From Lentzea jiangxiensis (GTDB lineage: Bacteria; Actinomycetota; Actinomycetes; Mycobacteriales; Pseudonocardiaceae), in NCBI RefSeq assembly GCF_900104175.1, contig NZ_FNIX01000005.1, positions 62,001 to 126,000 on the forward strand: a stretch of DNA of 64,000 bases. The letters are read 5' to 3'. Below the pieces are notes generated by a model. It searched no databases. It was not told where the DNA came from and saw only the letters and a program-made list of their open reading frames with translations. Both the position numbers and the translations under genes were made by a program. Shown one piece after another: positions 6,736 through 14,909 of this stretch (the stretch's first letter is position 1; each line of letters begins with the position of its first letter).

Positions 6736-7809
6736 CTAGCAGTAGAGGTTGCCGCCGGGGGTCACACCGATGATGCCCGCGATCTGCTGGTACTTCGAGA
6801 CGCGGCTCTGGACCTGCGCCGGGTTGCGGCCGTCGCACTCCAGGGAACCGTTGATGCTGCGGATGGTCTGGCCGAAGCCGGCGCTGTTGACCATCGCGGC
6901 GTGTGCGGTCATCGAGCCGGGACCGTTCTGCGTGGTCCAGTACCAGAGGGCCGTCTGCCACGAGATCGAGGCGTTCTCCGCCACCCATTGCGGGTTCTCC
7001 AGCAGGTTGAGGCCGAGGGCGTTGCCCGCCGTGTAGTAGTTGAAGTTCCACGACAGCTGGATCGGGCCGCGACCGTAGTAGGCGTACGTGCCTCGGGGGC
7101 AGCCGTAGGGCTTGCTCTCGTCGCAGAGGTCGTTGTTCTTGTTGATCTCTTCGATGTGGACGAGGCCACCGGTCTCGTGGGAGGCGTTCGCGAGGAATGC
7201 GGCGGCTTCCTGCTTCTTCACCGTGTCGCTACCGGTCTTCGCGAAGGCCGGAAACTTCTTCATCGCGTCGACAAGGCCCTGGTAGGTGTAGAAGCTGTTG
7301 CGACCTGGGAACATCTGGTTGAACTGGGCTTCGCTGACGACGAAGTCGCCGCCACCGCCGCCTCCGCCACCGCCGCAGTTGTGCGGCTCCCAGAACCACG
7401 TGGAGACCGTCGGGTCGTAACCGGGGTTGTCGTGCTCGGCGATGTAGTGGGAACCGTTGTAGCGCACGATGTTGCCGGTGTAGTACTGCCGTCCGGCGAC
7501 CCAGTCGGTGGCGCTGGTGCAGGTGCCGCCGCCGCCACCTCCGCCGCCGTCACAGCTCGTCGGCTCCCAGTACCAGGTCGAGACCGTCGGGCTGTAGCCC
7601 GGGTTGTCGTGCTCGGCGACGTAGTACCTGCCTTCGAACCTCACGATCGAGCCGGTGGTGTACCACTGACCCTGGACCCAGTCCGTGGAGGTGCAGGCCT
7701 GCGCGGACACTTCTGCCTGTGAGGACGCGGTCGGTGCGATGACGGCCAGGGAAGCCGCCATCACCCCTGCCGCGAGAGACGCCAAGATGCGTTTTTTCAG
7801 CAAGGTCAC
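6736..7809 (-). CDS. Secreted GH19 chitinase with two chitin-binding modules
   Basis: This 357-residue enzyme hydrolyses chitin outside the cell. It has a signal peptide (1 to about 32), then two CBM5/12-type modules at about 39-87 and 97-146, each with the YxAEHDNPGYxPTVSTWxWEP signature. Poly-glycine linkers of 8 and 9 residues separate the parts. A GH19 domain follows from about 155, with the catalytic acid E212 in HETGG and the YYGRGPIQLSWNFNY substrate region. Start: GTG at 7809 with AGGAG five bases upstream. Two DasR-like sites lie 65-93 bases upstream, consistent with induction by N-acetylglucosamine. A strong hairpin follows the stop. Confidence 0.95.
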   Translation of the reverse strand: MTLLKKRILASLAAGVMAASLAVIAPTASSQAEVSAQACTSTDWVQGQWYTTGSIVRFEGRYYVAEHDNPGYSPTVSTWYWEPTSCDGGGGGGGGTCTSATDWVAGRQYYTGNIVRYNGSHYIAEHDNPGYDPTVSTWFWEPHNCGGGGGGGGGDFVVSEAQFNQMFPGRNSFYTYQGLVDAMKKFPAFAKTGSDTVKKQEAAAFLANASHETGGLVHIEEINKNNDLCDESKPYGCPRGTYAYYGRGPIQLSWNFNYYTAGNALGLNLLENPQWVAENASISWQTALWYWTTQNGPGSMTAHAAMVNSAGFGQTIRSINGSLECDGRNPAQVQSRVSKYQQIAGIIGVTPGGNLYC

Positions 7810-7873
7810 CCACTCCTGGAGTCTGTTGCATCCGAGGAATCAAGGATGTGAACAATGCTGAGGTTGGCAGCAT

Positions 7874-7902
7874 TGGTTCAGACCAGTCAAGGGTCTAGAC
7901 CT
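7874..7902. promoter_or_regulatory. Two DasR-like operators before the chitinase gene
   Basis: TGGTTCAGACCA (7874-7885) and GGGTCTAGACCT (7891-7902, with the perfect palindrome GGTCTAGACC inside) both match the dre core of Streptomyces chitinase promoters. Their centres are 17 bp apart. They lie 65-93 bases upstream of the GTG start. Similar paired repeats precede chitinase genes in Streptomyces, where GlcNAc-derived phosphates release DasR; binding here is inferred. Confidence 0.65.
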
Positions 7903-8068
7903 GTTTTGTCGCGTCGGCAGTACGGCCGCTGTGGAACCTGTTGCGGGACAGAACACGCGCTTCGCTGACGATGTACGGCGCCGTCGTCGTCGGCGGGACG
8001 AGCGTGACCACGTCGATCAACGCGCCGATCAGCGCGGCGGCGCGAGTTCCGGCCGCGGGGACCAGCTC

Positions 8069-8130
8069 CTCGGAGCCCCTGCATGCCACTGCGTGTTACC
8101 GCTCTCACGGTGGCAGGCAAGGGCTCCGAG
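8069..8130 (-). terminator. Long imperfect inverted repeat after the VOC gene
   Basis: Arms of 22 bases (8069-8090 and 8109-8130) pair with three mismatches around an 18-base loop. It begins 43 bases past the VOC stop codon on the minus strand, so a terminator is the simplest reading. The arm length is also compatible with the remnant of a small mobile element, but no flanking target duplication was seen. Confidence 0.5.
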
Positions 8131-8172
8131 CACAAGAACTGGTCCATACCTCCAGATGCGTGAACCGGTTCG

Positions 8173-8556
8173 TCAGGCGCCGGACCCGTACGGACGCGTG
8201 ATGATCTCCAGGGCGTGACCGTCCGGGTCGTCCCAGTAGACGCCGCGGCCACCGTCGTTGCGGTTGATCTGCCCCGGCTGGCTGTGGAACGGATCGGCCC
8301 AGTAGTCGAGGCCGCGCTCCCGGATGCGTCCGAAGATCTCGTCGAACTCCTCCTCGGACACGAGGAACGCGTAGTGCTGCCCGGTGATGGGGCCGCGGCT
8401 GGTCGCGTAGTCGAGGGAGACGCCGTTCGCGACCTCGACGACGAGGAACGGGCCGTAGCGCACCGGGTCCGGCAGGCCGAGCAGTTCGGTCAGGAAGCGG
8501 GCGGAGCGGTTCTGGTCGCTGGCGTGGACGATGGTGTGGTTGAGCTGTGCGGGCAT
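8173..8556 (-). CDS. VOC family protein (glyoxalase/dioxygenase fold)
   Basis: This 127-residue protein has the paired beta-alpha-beta-beta-beta modules of the vicinal oxygen chelate fold: LNHTIVHASDQNRSARFLTELLG at the N-terminus and GRGVYWDDPDGHALEIITRPYG at the C-terminus. Candidate metal ligands are H7, H60 in GQHYAFLV and the C-terminal E in HALEI. The substrate is unknown; such stand-alone proteins range from thiol-conjugate lyases to antibiotic-binding proteins. It is transcribed divergently from the GH92 gene. Confidence 0.85.
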   Translation of the reverse strand: MPAQLNHTIVHASDQNRSARFLTELLGLPDPVRYGPFLVVEVANGVSLDYATSRGPITGQHYAFLVSEEEFDEIFGRIRERGLDYWADPFHSQPGQINRNDGGRGVYWDDPDGHALEIITRPYGSGA

Positions 8557-8640
8557 GACACCTGCTTACCGCAGGTGCCCTCGCTGCGGCCACGGTTGAC
8601 AAAACAGGACAGGAACCGGCGGCACCGCGGCGAAAACACG

Positions 8641-8675
8641 CATCGCCGACCTCAGACGGTGTCGGCGCGGCGATG
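8641..8675 (+). promoter_or_regulatory. Inverted repeat in the GH92 upstream region
   Basis: CGCCGAC (8644-8650) and GTCGGCG (8661-8667) pair perfectly, with outer CATCG/CGATG bases adding to the symmetry. The element lies about 20 bases upstream of the GH92 start and could be an operator or an RNA hairpin in the leader. Confidence 0.35.
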
Positions 8676-8695
8676 AACGGGCGATACTGCCCTTC

Positions 8696-11600
8696 ATGCG
8701 GACACTGGTTGTAGTCGGGCTGTTACTAGGGTTGACGGTCCCCGCGCAGGCGGCTCAGGCGGACGAGGACCCCTCGTCCCTGGTGAACCCCTTCGTGGGG
8801 ACGCAGAACTTCGGCAACACCTTCCCGGGCGCCTCGGTGCCGTTCGGAATGGTCCAGGTCAGTCCCGACACGGGTGGTCAGGGCGGGTACGACTACAAGG
8901 CCACCTCCCTCTACGGCTTCTCGCAGACCCACCTGTCGGGCGTGGGGTGCGGCGTCATGGGCGAGCTGCCGGTGATGCCCACTGTCGGGTCTGTTGACAA
9001 CGTTGACATCAACGGCTACAAGTCCGACTTCAGCCATTCGGACGAAGCCGCGCAGCCCGGCTACTACCGCGTCGGGCTGTCCCGCTACGGCGTGAACGCC
9101 GAGCTCACGGCGACTCAGCGGACCGGCTGGCAGCGCTACACGTTCCCGGCGTCGGGGGCGGCCAACGTCCTGTTCAACACCGGCCGTTCCAACCAGACGG
9201 TGCTCGACTCGGAGATCCACGTCGTCGGCGACAGGACGATCGAGGGCCGGGTGCGCAACGGCCGGTTCTGCGCGGGCAAGGACGAGCACACCGTGTACTT
9301 CACGGCCTCGTTCGACCGCCCGTTCGCGTCCTTCGGTTCGTGGCGGGGCAACGTTCCCACTCCGGGGTCGCGGGACGCCGCCGGAACGGGCGGGAACGGT
9401 GCGTGGGTGACGTTCGACGCCACCGCAGACCGCGATGTCGTGCTGAAGCTCGGCCTGTCCTACACGGGCATCGAGGGCGCGCGGAAGAACCTCGCGGCCG
9501 AGGCGCCCTCCTACGACTTCGACGGCACGGTGGCCGCGGCGAAGGACGTCTGGAAGAAGCAGCTCGACGCCGTGCGGGTGTCCGGCGGGCCGCGGGACCG
9601 GCAGGTCGCGTTCTACACCGCGCTCTACCACTCGGTGCTGCACCCGAACCTCGCCGGTGACGTCGACGGCAGGTACACGGGCTTCGACGGCAAGGTGCGC
9701 ACGGCGTCGGGCTACACGCCGTACCAGAACTTCTCGCTGTGGGACACTTACCGGCCGCAGAACCAGTTGCTGCAGATCCTCGAACCGCGTGTCGCGCGCG
9801 ACGTCGCGCTGTCCGTCGTGGCCAGTGGCCGAGACGGCGGGTGGCTGCCGCGCTGGGCGCTCGCGTCGTCCGAGACGAACATCATGACCGGTGACCCGGT
9901 CACGCCGTTCCTCGTCGAGGCCTGGTCGAAGGGGCTGCTGAAGGGGTACGAGGAGGAGACCTACCAGCTCCTGCGCAGGAACGCGACGTCGTTGCCCCCC
10001 GCCGCATCCCCGTACAACGGCCGTTCCGGCGTCACCTACTACGCCGATCGCGGGTACATCCCGTCCGGTCTCGAACTGGGCGAGGACTGCGCGCACAAGG
10101 GCGGTGACAACGACTGCGTGCACCCGGCCTCCGCGACCCTCGAGTACTCGGCCGCCGACGCGTCGCTCGCGCTGATGGCCGAGGGGCTCGGCAAGAAGGC
10201 GGACGCGCGGATGTTCGCGGACCGCGGCCAGTGGTACCGCAACCTCTGGGACTCCTCGATCGGCCAGTTCCGCCCGCGCACGGCCGCCGGCACCTGGCTG
10301 GCGCCGTACAACCCGGTCGACGCCTCGCACCAGTTCCACGAGGGCGGCGCGTACCAGTACCAGTGGCTGGTGCCGCAGGACCCGGCCGGGCTGGTGTCGC
10401 TGATGGGCGGCCGAAAGGAGACCGAGAAGCGCCTCGACTCGTTCTTCGCCTACGACAAGCTGCTCGCCGACCCCGCCGGCACCGCGCGGCGTGACTGGAT
10501 CACCGAGCCGTACGACTACTACGGCAAGCCGACCTACAACCCGAACAACGAACCCGACCTGCTCGCGCCGTACATGTACCTGTGGGCGGGCACGCCGTCG
10601 AAGACCGCGACGGTCGTGCGGGCGGCCATGACGCTGTTCACGACCGGCCCGGACGGCATGACCGGCAACGACGACCTGGGCACGATGTCGGCCTGGTACG
10701 TCTTCTCGTCGCTGGGGCTCTACCCGACGTTCAACGGCGCGGACTTCCTCGCCCTGTCGTCACCGCAGTTCGAGTCCGCGACCGTCCGAATCGGACAGCA
10801 CGGCTCGCAGGGCGGCACGCTGAGCGTGACGGCGAAGGGCGTGTCGGACACCAACCGGTACATCAAGAGCGTGTCGTTCGGCGGCCGCGACGTCCGCAAG
10901 ACCTACCTGACGTGGTCGTCGTTGCAGCGCGGCGGCAAGCTGACCCACGAGGTGTCGTCGAAGCCCTCGTCGTGGGGCACGGGACGCTCGGACGAGCCGC
11001 CGTCGCTCAACGACGGCAACCAGGACTCGCGCCGGGCCCTGTCCGCGTCGCTGCGCAACACCGAGATCGTGCTGCCGGCCTCGGACTCCCCGCAGTCGCT
11101 GACGGTGCAGCTCGACGTGCTGGCCCAGTCGCCGGGCGCCACCTCGGTGCGGCCCGCCGTGACGGCACCCGCCGGGTGGGAGGTGAACGGCGCCAAGCCG
11201 TTCGTCATCGTGTCGCGGCACCTGCCGGCGCAGAAGACGGTGCCGCTGACGTTCACGGTGCCCGCGGGCGTGGCGCCGGGGTCGTACGAGGTCTCGGTGC
11301 AGGTCGAGTCGATCGCGCTGAAGGCGGTGGTCGAGGTCAAACCGGCCGCCCTGTGCGCGCTCTCGACGTGCTCGGTGGACGTCACGCCGGAGCTCAACCA
11401 CGACGGCACGGCCACGGTCGCGGACTCCGCCGCGGGCGACTTCGACGGCGGCGGCTGGAGCTACGACGCCGCCCTGCTGCCCCCGGCCGGCCCCGTGACG
11501 TGGGGCGGCATCACCTACCAGGCGCCGGACCCGACCGGTACGGCGCCGAACTTCGTGGAGGCGAGGGGCCAGGGGCTGCTGCTGCCCAGCGGACAGCACT

Positions 11601-11890
11601 CGTGGCTGCACGTCGTGGGCTCGTCGCACAACGGGCCGGTGTCCGCCGCGTTCACCGTCTGGTACACCGACGGCACCTCGGCCGAGGTCGCCGCGTCGGT
11701 GCCGGACTGGGCGGGCGGCGGCCCGGCGGTCCTGGAGATGCCGCACCGCATCAAGGCGGGACAGGGCGTCGACGGGCCACCGGTCCGGCTGTTCGGCCAG
11801 TCGCTGAGGCTGGACGCGTCGAAGACGGTCCGCTCGGTGACGCTGCCCGACGACCCGCGGGTGGAGCTGTACGCGCTGACGCTCGCCTGA
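8696..11890 (+). CDS. Secreted GH92 family alpha-mannosidase
   Basis: The 1064-residue protein has a signal peptide (MRTLVVVGLLLGLTVPAQAAQA). A full GH92 catalytic region follows at about 28-740, with the family hallmarks VNPFVGTQNFGNTFPGASVPFGMVQVSPDT, QTHLSGVGC, YTPYQNFSLWDTYRPQNQLLQI and TGNDDLGTMSAWYVFSSLGLYP. GH92 enzymes are calcium-dependent exo-alpha-mannosidases that trim fungal or glycoprotein mannans. About 320 extra C-terminal residues form an NEW3-like beta-sandwich and a further carbohydrate-binding-like sandwich. It stands alone, in a stretch rich in secreted glycan enzymes. Confidence 0.93.
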   Translation: MRTLVVVGLLLGLTVPAQAAQADEDPSSLVNPFVGTQNFGNTFPGASVPFGMVQVSPDTGGQGGYDYKATSLYGFSQTHLSGVGCGVMGELPVMPTVGSVDNVDINGYKSDFSHSDEAAQPGYYRVGLSRYGVNAELTATQRTGWQRYTFPASGAANVLFNTGRSNQTVLDSEIHVVGDRTIEGRVRNGRFCAGKDEHTVYFTASFDRPFASFGSWRGNVPTPGSRDAAGTGGNGAWVTFDATADRDVVLKLGLSYTGIEGARKNLAAEAPSYDFDGTVAAAKDVWKKQLDAVRVSGGPRDRQVAFYTALYHSVLHPNLAGDVDGRYTGFDGKVRTASGYTPYQNFSLWDTYRPQNQLLQILEPRVARDVALSVVASGRDGGWLPRWALASSETNIMTGDPVTPFLVEAWSKGLLKGYEEETYQLLRRNATSLPPAASPYNGRSGVTYYADRGYIPSGLELGEDCAHKGGDNDCVHPASATLEYSAADASLALMAEGLGKKADARMFADRGQWYRNLWDSSIGQFRPRTAAGTWLAPYNPVDASHQFHEGGAYQYQWLVPQDPAGLVSLMGGRKETEKRLDSFFAYDKLLADPAGTARRDWITEPYDYYGKPTYNPNNEPDLLAPYMYLWAGTPSKTATVVRAAMTLFTTGPDGMTGNDDLGTMSAWYVFSSLGLYPTFNGADFLALSSPQFESATVRIGQHGSQGGTLSVTAKGVSDTNRYIKSVSFGGRDVRKTYLTWSSLQRGGKLTHEVSSKPSSWGTGRSDEPPSLNDGNQDSRRALSASLRNTEIVLPASDSPQSLTVQLDVLAQSPGATSVRPAVTAPAGWEVNGAKPFVIVSRHLPAQKTVPLTFTVPAGVAPGSYEVSVQVESIALKAVVEVKPAALCALSTCSVDVTPELNHDGTATVADSAAGDFDGGGWSYDAALLPPAGPVTWGGITYQAPDPTGTAPNFVEARGQGLLLPSGQHSWLHVVGSSHNGPVSAAFTVWYTDGTSAEVAASVPDWAGGGPAVLEMPHRIKAGQGVDGPPVRLFGQSLRLDASKTVRSVTLPDDPRVELYALTLA

Positions 11891-11917
11891 TCCGAGCCGG
11901 TCGGGGTGTCCCGCGGG

Positions 11918-12085
11918 TCCACCGTTCCGCGGGCACCTCGACCAGTCGGCGCAGCGCCATGCGGAGGACGACCTCGAGGGCGCGCACCGGCAGAAGAGGA
12001 AGAAGAAGCTTACCCCGGTGGTGTTGATGTGGAGCCCGAACACGACAAACGCGGCGATGAGTCTCGTGCTGGTCAGCGAAGACAA
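11918..12085 (-). pseudogene. Remnant of an acyltransferase-3 family membrane protein
   Basis: From a TTG at 12085 the minus strand encodes SSLTSTRLIAAFVVFGLHINTTG. This is the hallmark first membrane helix of acyltransferase-3 proteins, which usually reads like LTSLRFIAALLVFLFHL. After about 30 codons the frame changes, and a second frame gives ALEVVLRMALRRLVEVPAERW, similar to the C-terminal end of the same family. Only about 55 of some 380 residues remain. The likely breakpoint is in the GAAGAGGAAGAAGAAG tract near 12000. I read it as an internally deleted gene. The family call is by eye. Confidence 0.4.
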
Positions 12086-12156
12086 TCGTCCCGCTTGCTC
12101 TCCATAGTTCTGCGTGACGGCGGATCCGCGTGGTGGACCTGTGGAATAGTTGTTCC

Positions 12157-13050
12157 GTGGAACGGCTTCCGAGCGGTGTGCGGTCGCGGGTGTGGGCGGA
12201 CGGCGACCGGATCGTCAAGCAGGTGGTGGCGGACCAGGCCGCTTTCGAGCGCGAGCTGATCGCACTGCGACTGGCCGCGCACACGGGGGTGGTGCCGCGC
12301 GTCCTGTCCGCGGACCACGCCGAACGGACCCTGGTGCTGGAGAAGCTGCGCTCCGATCCGCCGCGCGAGGACTGGGTCGTCGACTACGCCCGCGGTCTCG
12401 CCCGGCTGCACGACGCCACCGGTCCCGAGCACGCCGGCCTGCTGCCGCGCCAGGTGGTCCCGGACCCGACGCCGTTCCTGCGGTTCGTGCGGGCGATGGA
12501 GGTCGAGATCGGCGGCGCCGAGGAGGAACTGGTCTTCGAGGACACCGGGAAGTTCGACCTCCTGCACGGCGACCCGTGCGCCGGCAACGACATGTACTCA
12601 CCGCAGGGTGCGAGGTTCGTCGACCTCGAAAACGCCGCGCTGGGCGACGGCCTGACCGAGGTCGTCTACGTCCGCATCGGCTTCCCGACCTGCGCCACGG
12701 TCACCGAGACACCCCGTGAGCTGCGCGAAGCCGCCGAGCAGGCCTACTTCGAGGAGCGCGGCTTCACGGCCCCGCTCGAAGACGCGTGCCTGCGGTGGTT
12801 CGTGCAGGGCGACGCCCTGGTGCAGCGCGCCGAACGCGACGGCACCGACCACCTCGCCAGGGTCGTGGACGAGGACTGGTTCTGGTACAGCACAACGGCG
12901 CGCGGCCGGCTGATGTACCGCGCGCGGGTGGTCGCGACGTTCACCGAGACGCATCCGCGGGTGAGCGCGCTCGCGGCGCGGCTGCTCGAACGGATGGGGC
13001 AGGTCTGGGAACCGCGGCCGATCGGGACCGTGCGCACGCACGTCTCATGA
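12157..13050 (+). CDS. Aminoglycoside-phosphotransferase-like (APH) kinase
   Basis: The 297-residue protein has the APH fold of small-molecule kinases. An N-lobe lysine is in GDRIVKQVVADQ with a following E in FERELIAL. The catalytic loop is LLHGDPCAGND (Asp plus downstream Asn), and the metal-binding segment is FVDLENAALGDG, with Asp in the DFG-equivalent position. Its substrate cannot be named from sequence. I prefer the GTG at 12157, where the recognisable fold begins (ERLPSGVRSRVWADG); a GTG at 12130 is an alternative, and neither has a good ribosome site. The 3' end overlaps the convergent pseudouridine synthase gene by six bases. Confidence 0.8.
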   Translation: MERLPSGVRSRVWADGDRIVKQVVADQAAFERELIALRLAAHTGVVPRVLSADHAERTLVLEKLRSDPPREDWVVDYARGLARLHDATGPEHAGLLPRQVVPDPTPFLRFVRAMEVEIGGAEEELVFEDTGKFDLLHGDPCAGNDMYSPQGARFVDLENAALGDGLTEVVYVRIGFPTCATVTETPRELREAAEQAYFEERGFTAPLEDACLRWFVQGDALVQRAERDGTDHLARVVDEDWFWYSTTARGRLMYRARVVATFTETHPRVSALAARLLERMGQVWEPRPIGTVRTHVS

Positions 13051-13953
13051 CCAGGCGGACAGCTCCAGCCGGGAGCGGAAGGACCGCCGCACCCCGGACA
13101 CCGGGTCCACGAAGGACAGATCGCGAGCCAGCAGCTGCAACGGCGACGAGAAGTCGTCGAGCGGTCGTTCCCGCACCACCGGGTAGAAGTCGTCGTTCAC
13201 GATCGGCACCCCGAGCCCGGACATGTGCAGCCGCAGCTGGTGGGTGCGTCCGGTCAACGGCTTCAACCGGTAGCGCCCCAGCCCGCCACGATGTTCCACA
13301 AGGGACACGTGCGTCTCGGCGTTCGGCTCGCCGTCGACCTCGAACGCGGTGATGATCCCGCGCTCCTTGACGATCCGCGAGCGCACCACGCGAGGCAACG
13401 ACAACGCCGGGTCGTACGGCGCGATGGCCTCGTATTCCTTGTGCACCACCCGGTCGCGGAACATCGTCTGGTACTTGCCCCGCAGCTCGCGCCGCGCGAC
13501 GAACAGCACGAGCCCGGCGGTGACGCGGTCCAGGCGGTGCGCGGGGGAGAGGTCCGGCAGGCCGAGCGAGTCGCGCAGCTTCACCAGTGCCGTCTGCATG
13601 ATGTGCTGCCCGCGCGGGATCGTCGCGAGGAAGTGCGGTTTGTCCGCGACCACGATGTCGTCGTCCCGGTGCACGACCCCGATCTCGAACGGCACCGGCA
13701 CCTCGACGGGCAGGTCGCGGTGGAACCAGATGTAGGAGTCGGGCACGAACGGCGCGTCGAGGCCGAGCGGTCCGCAGACGCCCCAGATCCGGTCCTCCGC
13801 CAGCATCTCGTCGATGCGCGAGGAGGCCACGCGCGGCAGGCGCTCCACCAGGTGGTCGCGCAACGACCGCCACGGGCCTTCCGAGGGCAGCTTCAGCCGC
13901 GCCGCGTCCAGGCCGTGGCGCTGCGGGAGGGGGGAGGAGGGTTTGCGTCTCAT
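13045..13953 (-). CDS. RluA-family RNA pseudouridine synthase
   Basis: This 302-residue enzyme isomerises uridine to pseudouridine in rRNA or tRNA. The catalytic motif HRLDRVTAGLVLF carries the conserved Asp. The family landmarks VHRDDDIVVADKPH and LTGRTHQLRLHMSGLGVPIVNDDFYP are present. The N-terminal 90 residues form an S4-like or extended region. Target specificity is uncertain. An inverted repeat (13957-13977) sits immediately upstream of the ATG. Confidence 0.92.
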   Translation of the reverse strand: MRRKPSSPLPQRHGLDAARLKLPSEGPWRSLRDHLVERLPRVASSRIDEMLAEDRIWGVCGPLGLDAPFVPDSYIWFHRDLPVEVPVPFEIGVVHRDDDIVVADKPHFLATIPRGQHIMQTALVKLRDSLGLPDLSPAHRLDRVTAGLVLFVARRELRGKYQTMFRDRVVHKEYEAIAPYDPALSLPRVVRSRIVKERGIITAFEVDGEPNAETHVSLVEHRGGLGRYRLKPLTGRTHQLRLHMSGLGVPIVNDDFYPVVRERPLDDFSSPLQLLARDLSFVDPVSGVRRSFRSRLELSAWS

Positions 13954-13956
13954 CGC

Positions 13957-13977
13957 CCGACCAGTCTAAATGGTCGG
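13957..13977. promoter_or_regulatory. Inverted repeat at the start of the pseudouridine synthase gene
   Basis: CCGACCA-gtctaaa-TGGTCGG is a perfect 7-bp inverted repeat with a 7-base spacer, three bases before the start codon. It has the size of a TetR-type or similar operator; the regulator is unknown. Confidence 0.35.
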
Positions 13978-14045
13978 AAAAACCGAACGATACCGCTCGT
14001 TGACATTCGCTGTACTGAACAGAGGGCGGCACGAAGACTGGCGGC

Positions 14046-14909
14046 ATGTCGGTCTTCCTCGTCCTCGGCTCGGTCATCTCACTGCAGTTCGGCGCGGCGT
14101 TCGCGAACCAGCTCTTCGGCCAGGTCGGCGCTCCGGGCGCCACGGCCCTGCGGCTCGGCATCGCGGCGCTGGTGCTGGCGGTGGTGGTGCGGCCGAAGTT
14201 CCGGCAGGAGACGCTCGTGCTCGGCATGACGATGGCCGGCATGAACGGCACGTTCTACCTCGCCCTCGACCGGATCCCGCTCGGCGTGGCCGTGACGATC
14301 GAGTTCCTCGGGCCGCTCGGGCTCGCCGCGGTGCTGAGCAGGCGGGCTCGGGACTTCGTGTGGGTCGGGCTGGCGCTCGTGGGGGTGCTGGTCCTCGGGT
14401 GGCGCGAGCACACGGGCTCGGAGCTCGACCTGGTCGGGGTGGCGCTCGCGCTGATCGCGGCCGCGTTCTGGGCCTGCTACGTGCTCGCGGGGCGCGAGGT
14501 CGCGATGGCGGGGCTCGGCACCGGCGGGCTGGCGGGCGCGAGTGTGATCGCGGCGGCGCTGACGTTGCCGTACGGGCTGTCGACGGCCGGCGCCGCGTTG
14601 TTCGAGCCGAAGGTGCTGCTGCTCGGCACGCTGGTGGCGCTGCTGGCGTCCGCGATCCCCTACACCCTGGAGATCAGGGCGCTCAAGACGTTGCAGCCCA
14701 GCACGTTCGGCGTCGTGCTCGCGCTCGAACCCGCCGCCGCCGCGCTCGCCGGGGCGTTGCTGCTCGGCCAGCACCTCGGTGTGGTCTCGTTGCTCGGCAT
14801 CGCGCTCGTGGTCATGGCCGGGGTCGGAGCGGCGCTACGGAAAGCGCCAGGGTCTCGCGGAAAGCCCGCACGGCCGGATGCTGACCTCGTCCTGCACGTG
14901 CCGCAGTGA
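14046..14909 (+). CDS. EamA/RhtA-type transporter (DMT superfamily)
   Basis: This 287-residue inner-membrane protein has about ten hydrophobic segments in two EamA repeats (about 1-135 and 140-275). The RhtA-like pattern includes LGSVISLQFGAAFANQLFGQVGAPGATALRLGIAALVL and a late ALEPAAAALAGALLLGQ. Related proteins export amino acids such as threonine and homoserine or other metabolites. The last 98 bases overlap the convergent LysR-type gene, so the two transcripts are antisense to one another. A LysR regulator next to an EamA exporter is a common arrangement. Confidence 0.9.
   Translation: MSVFLVLGSVISLQFGAAFANQLFGQVGAPGATALRLGIAALVLAVVVRPKFRQETLVLGMTMAGMNGTFYLALDRIPLGVAVTIEFLGPLGLAAVLSRRARDFVWVGLALVGVLVLGWREHTGSELDLVGVALALIAAAFWACYVLAGREVAMAGLGTGGLAGASVIAAALTLPYGLSTAGAALFEPKVLLLGTLVALLASAIPYTLEIRALKTLQPSTFGVVLALEPAAAALAGALLLGQHLGVVSLLGIALVVMAGVGAALRKAPGSRGKPARPDADLVLHVPQ

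Larger units (their letters stand above)
7810..8172. other. 363-base gene-poor region upstream of the chitinase
   Basis: It carries the chitinase promoter with two dre-like sites near 7874-7902 and a large imperfect inverted repeat at 8069-8130 that probably terminates the VOC gene. Short open frames occur here on both strands but none has a ribosome site or a recognisable protein, so I call no gene between them. Confidence 0.6.

Noticed and set aside
7895..8089. 64-codon minus-strand ORF in the region upstream of the chitinase
   Set aside because: No ribosome site, no recognisable domain and overlap with the dre-containing promoter end.
8726..10339. 537-codon minus-strand open frame
   Set aside because: It lies wholly opposite the well-supported GH92 gene and has the Arg/Val/Gly-rich composition of a shadow frame.
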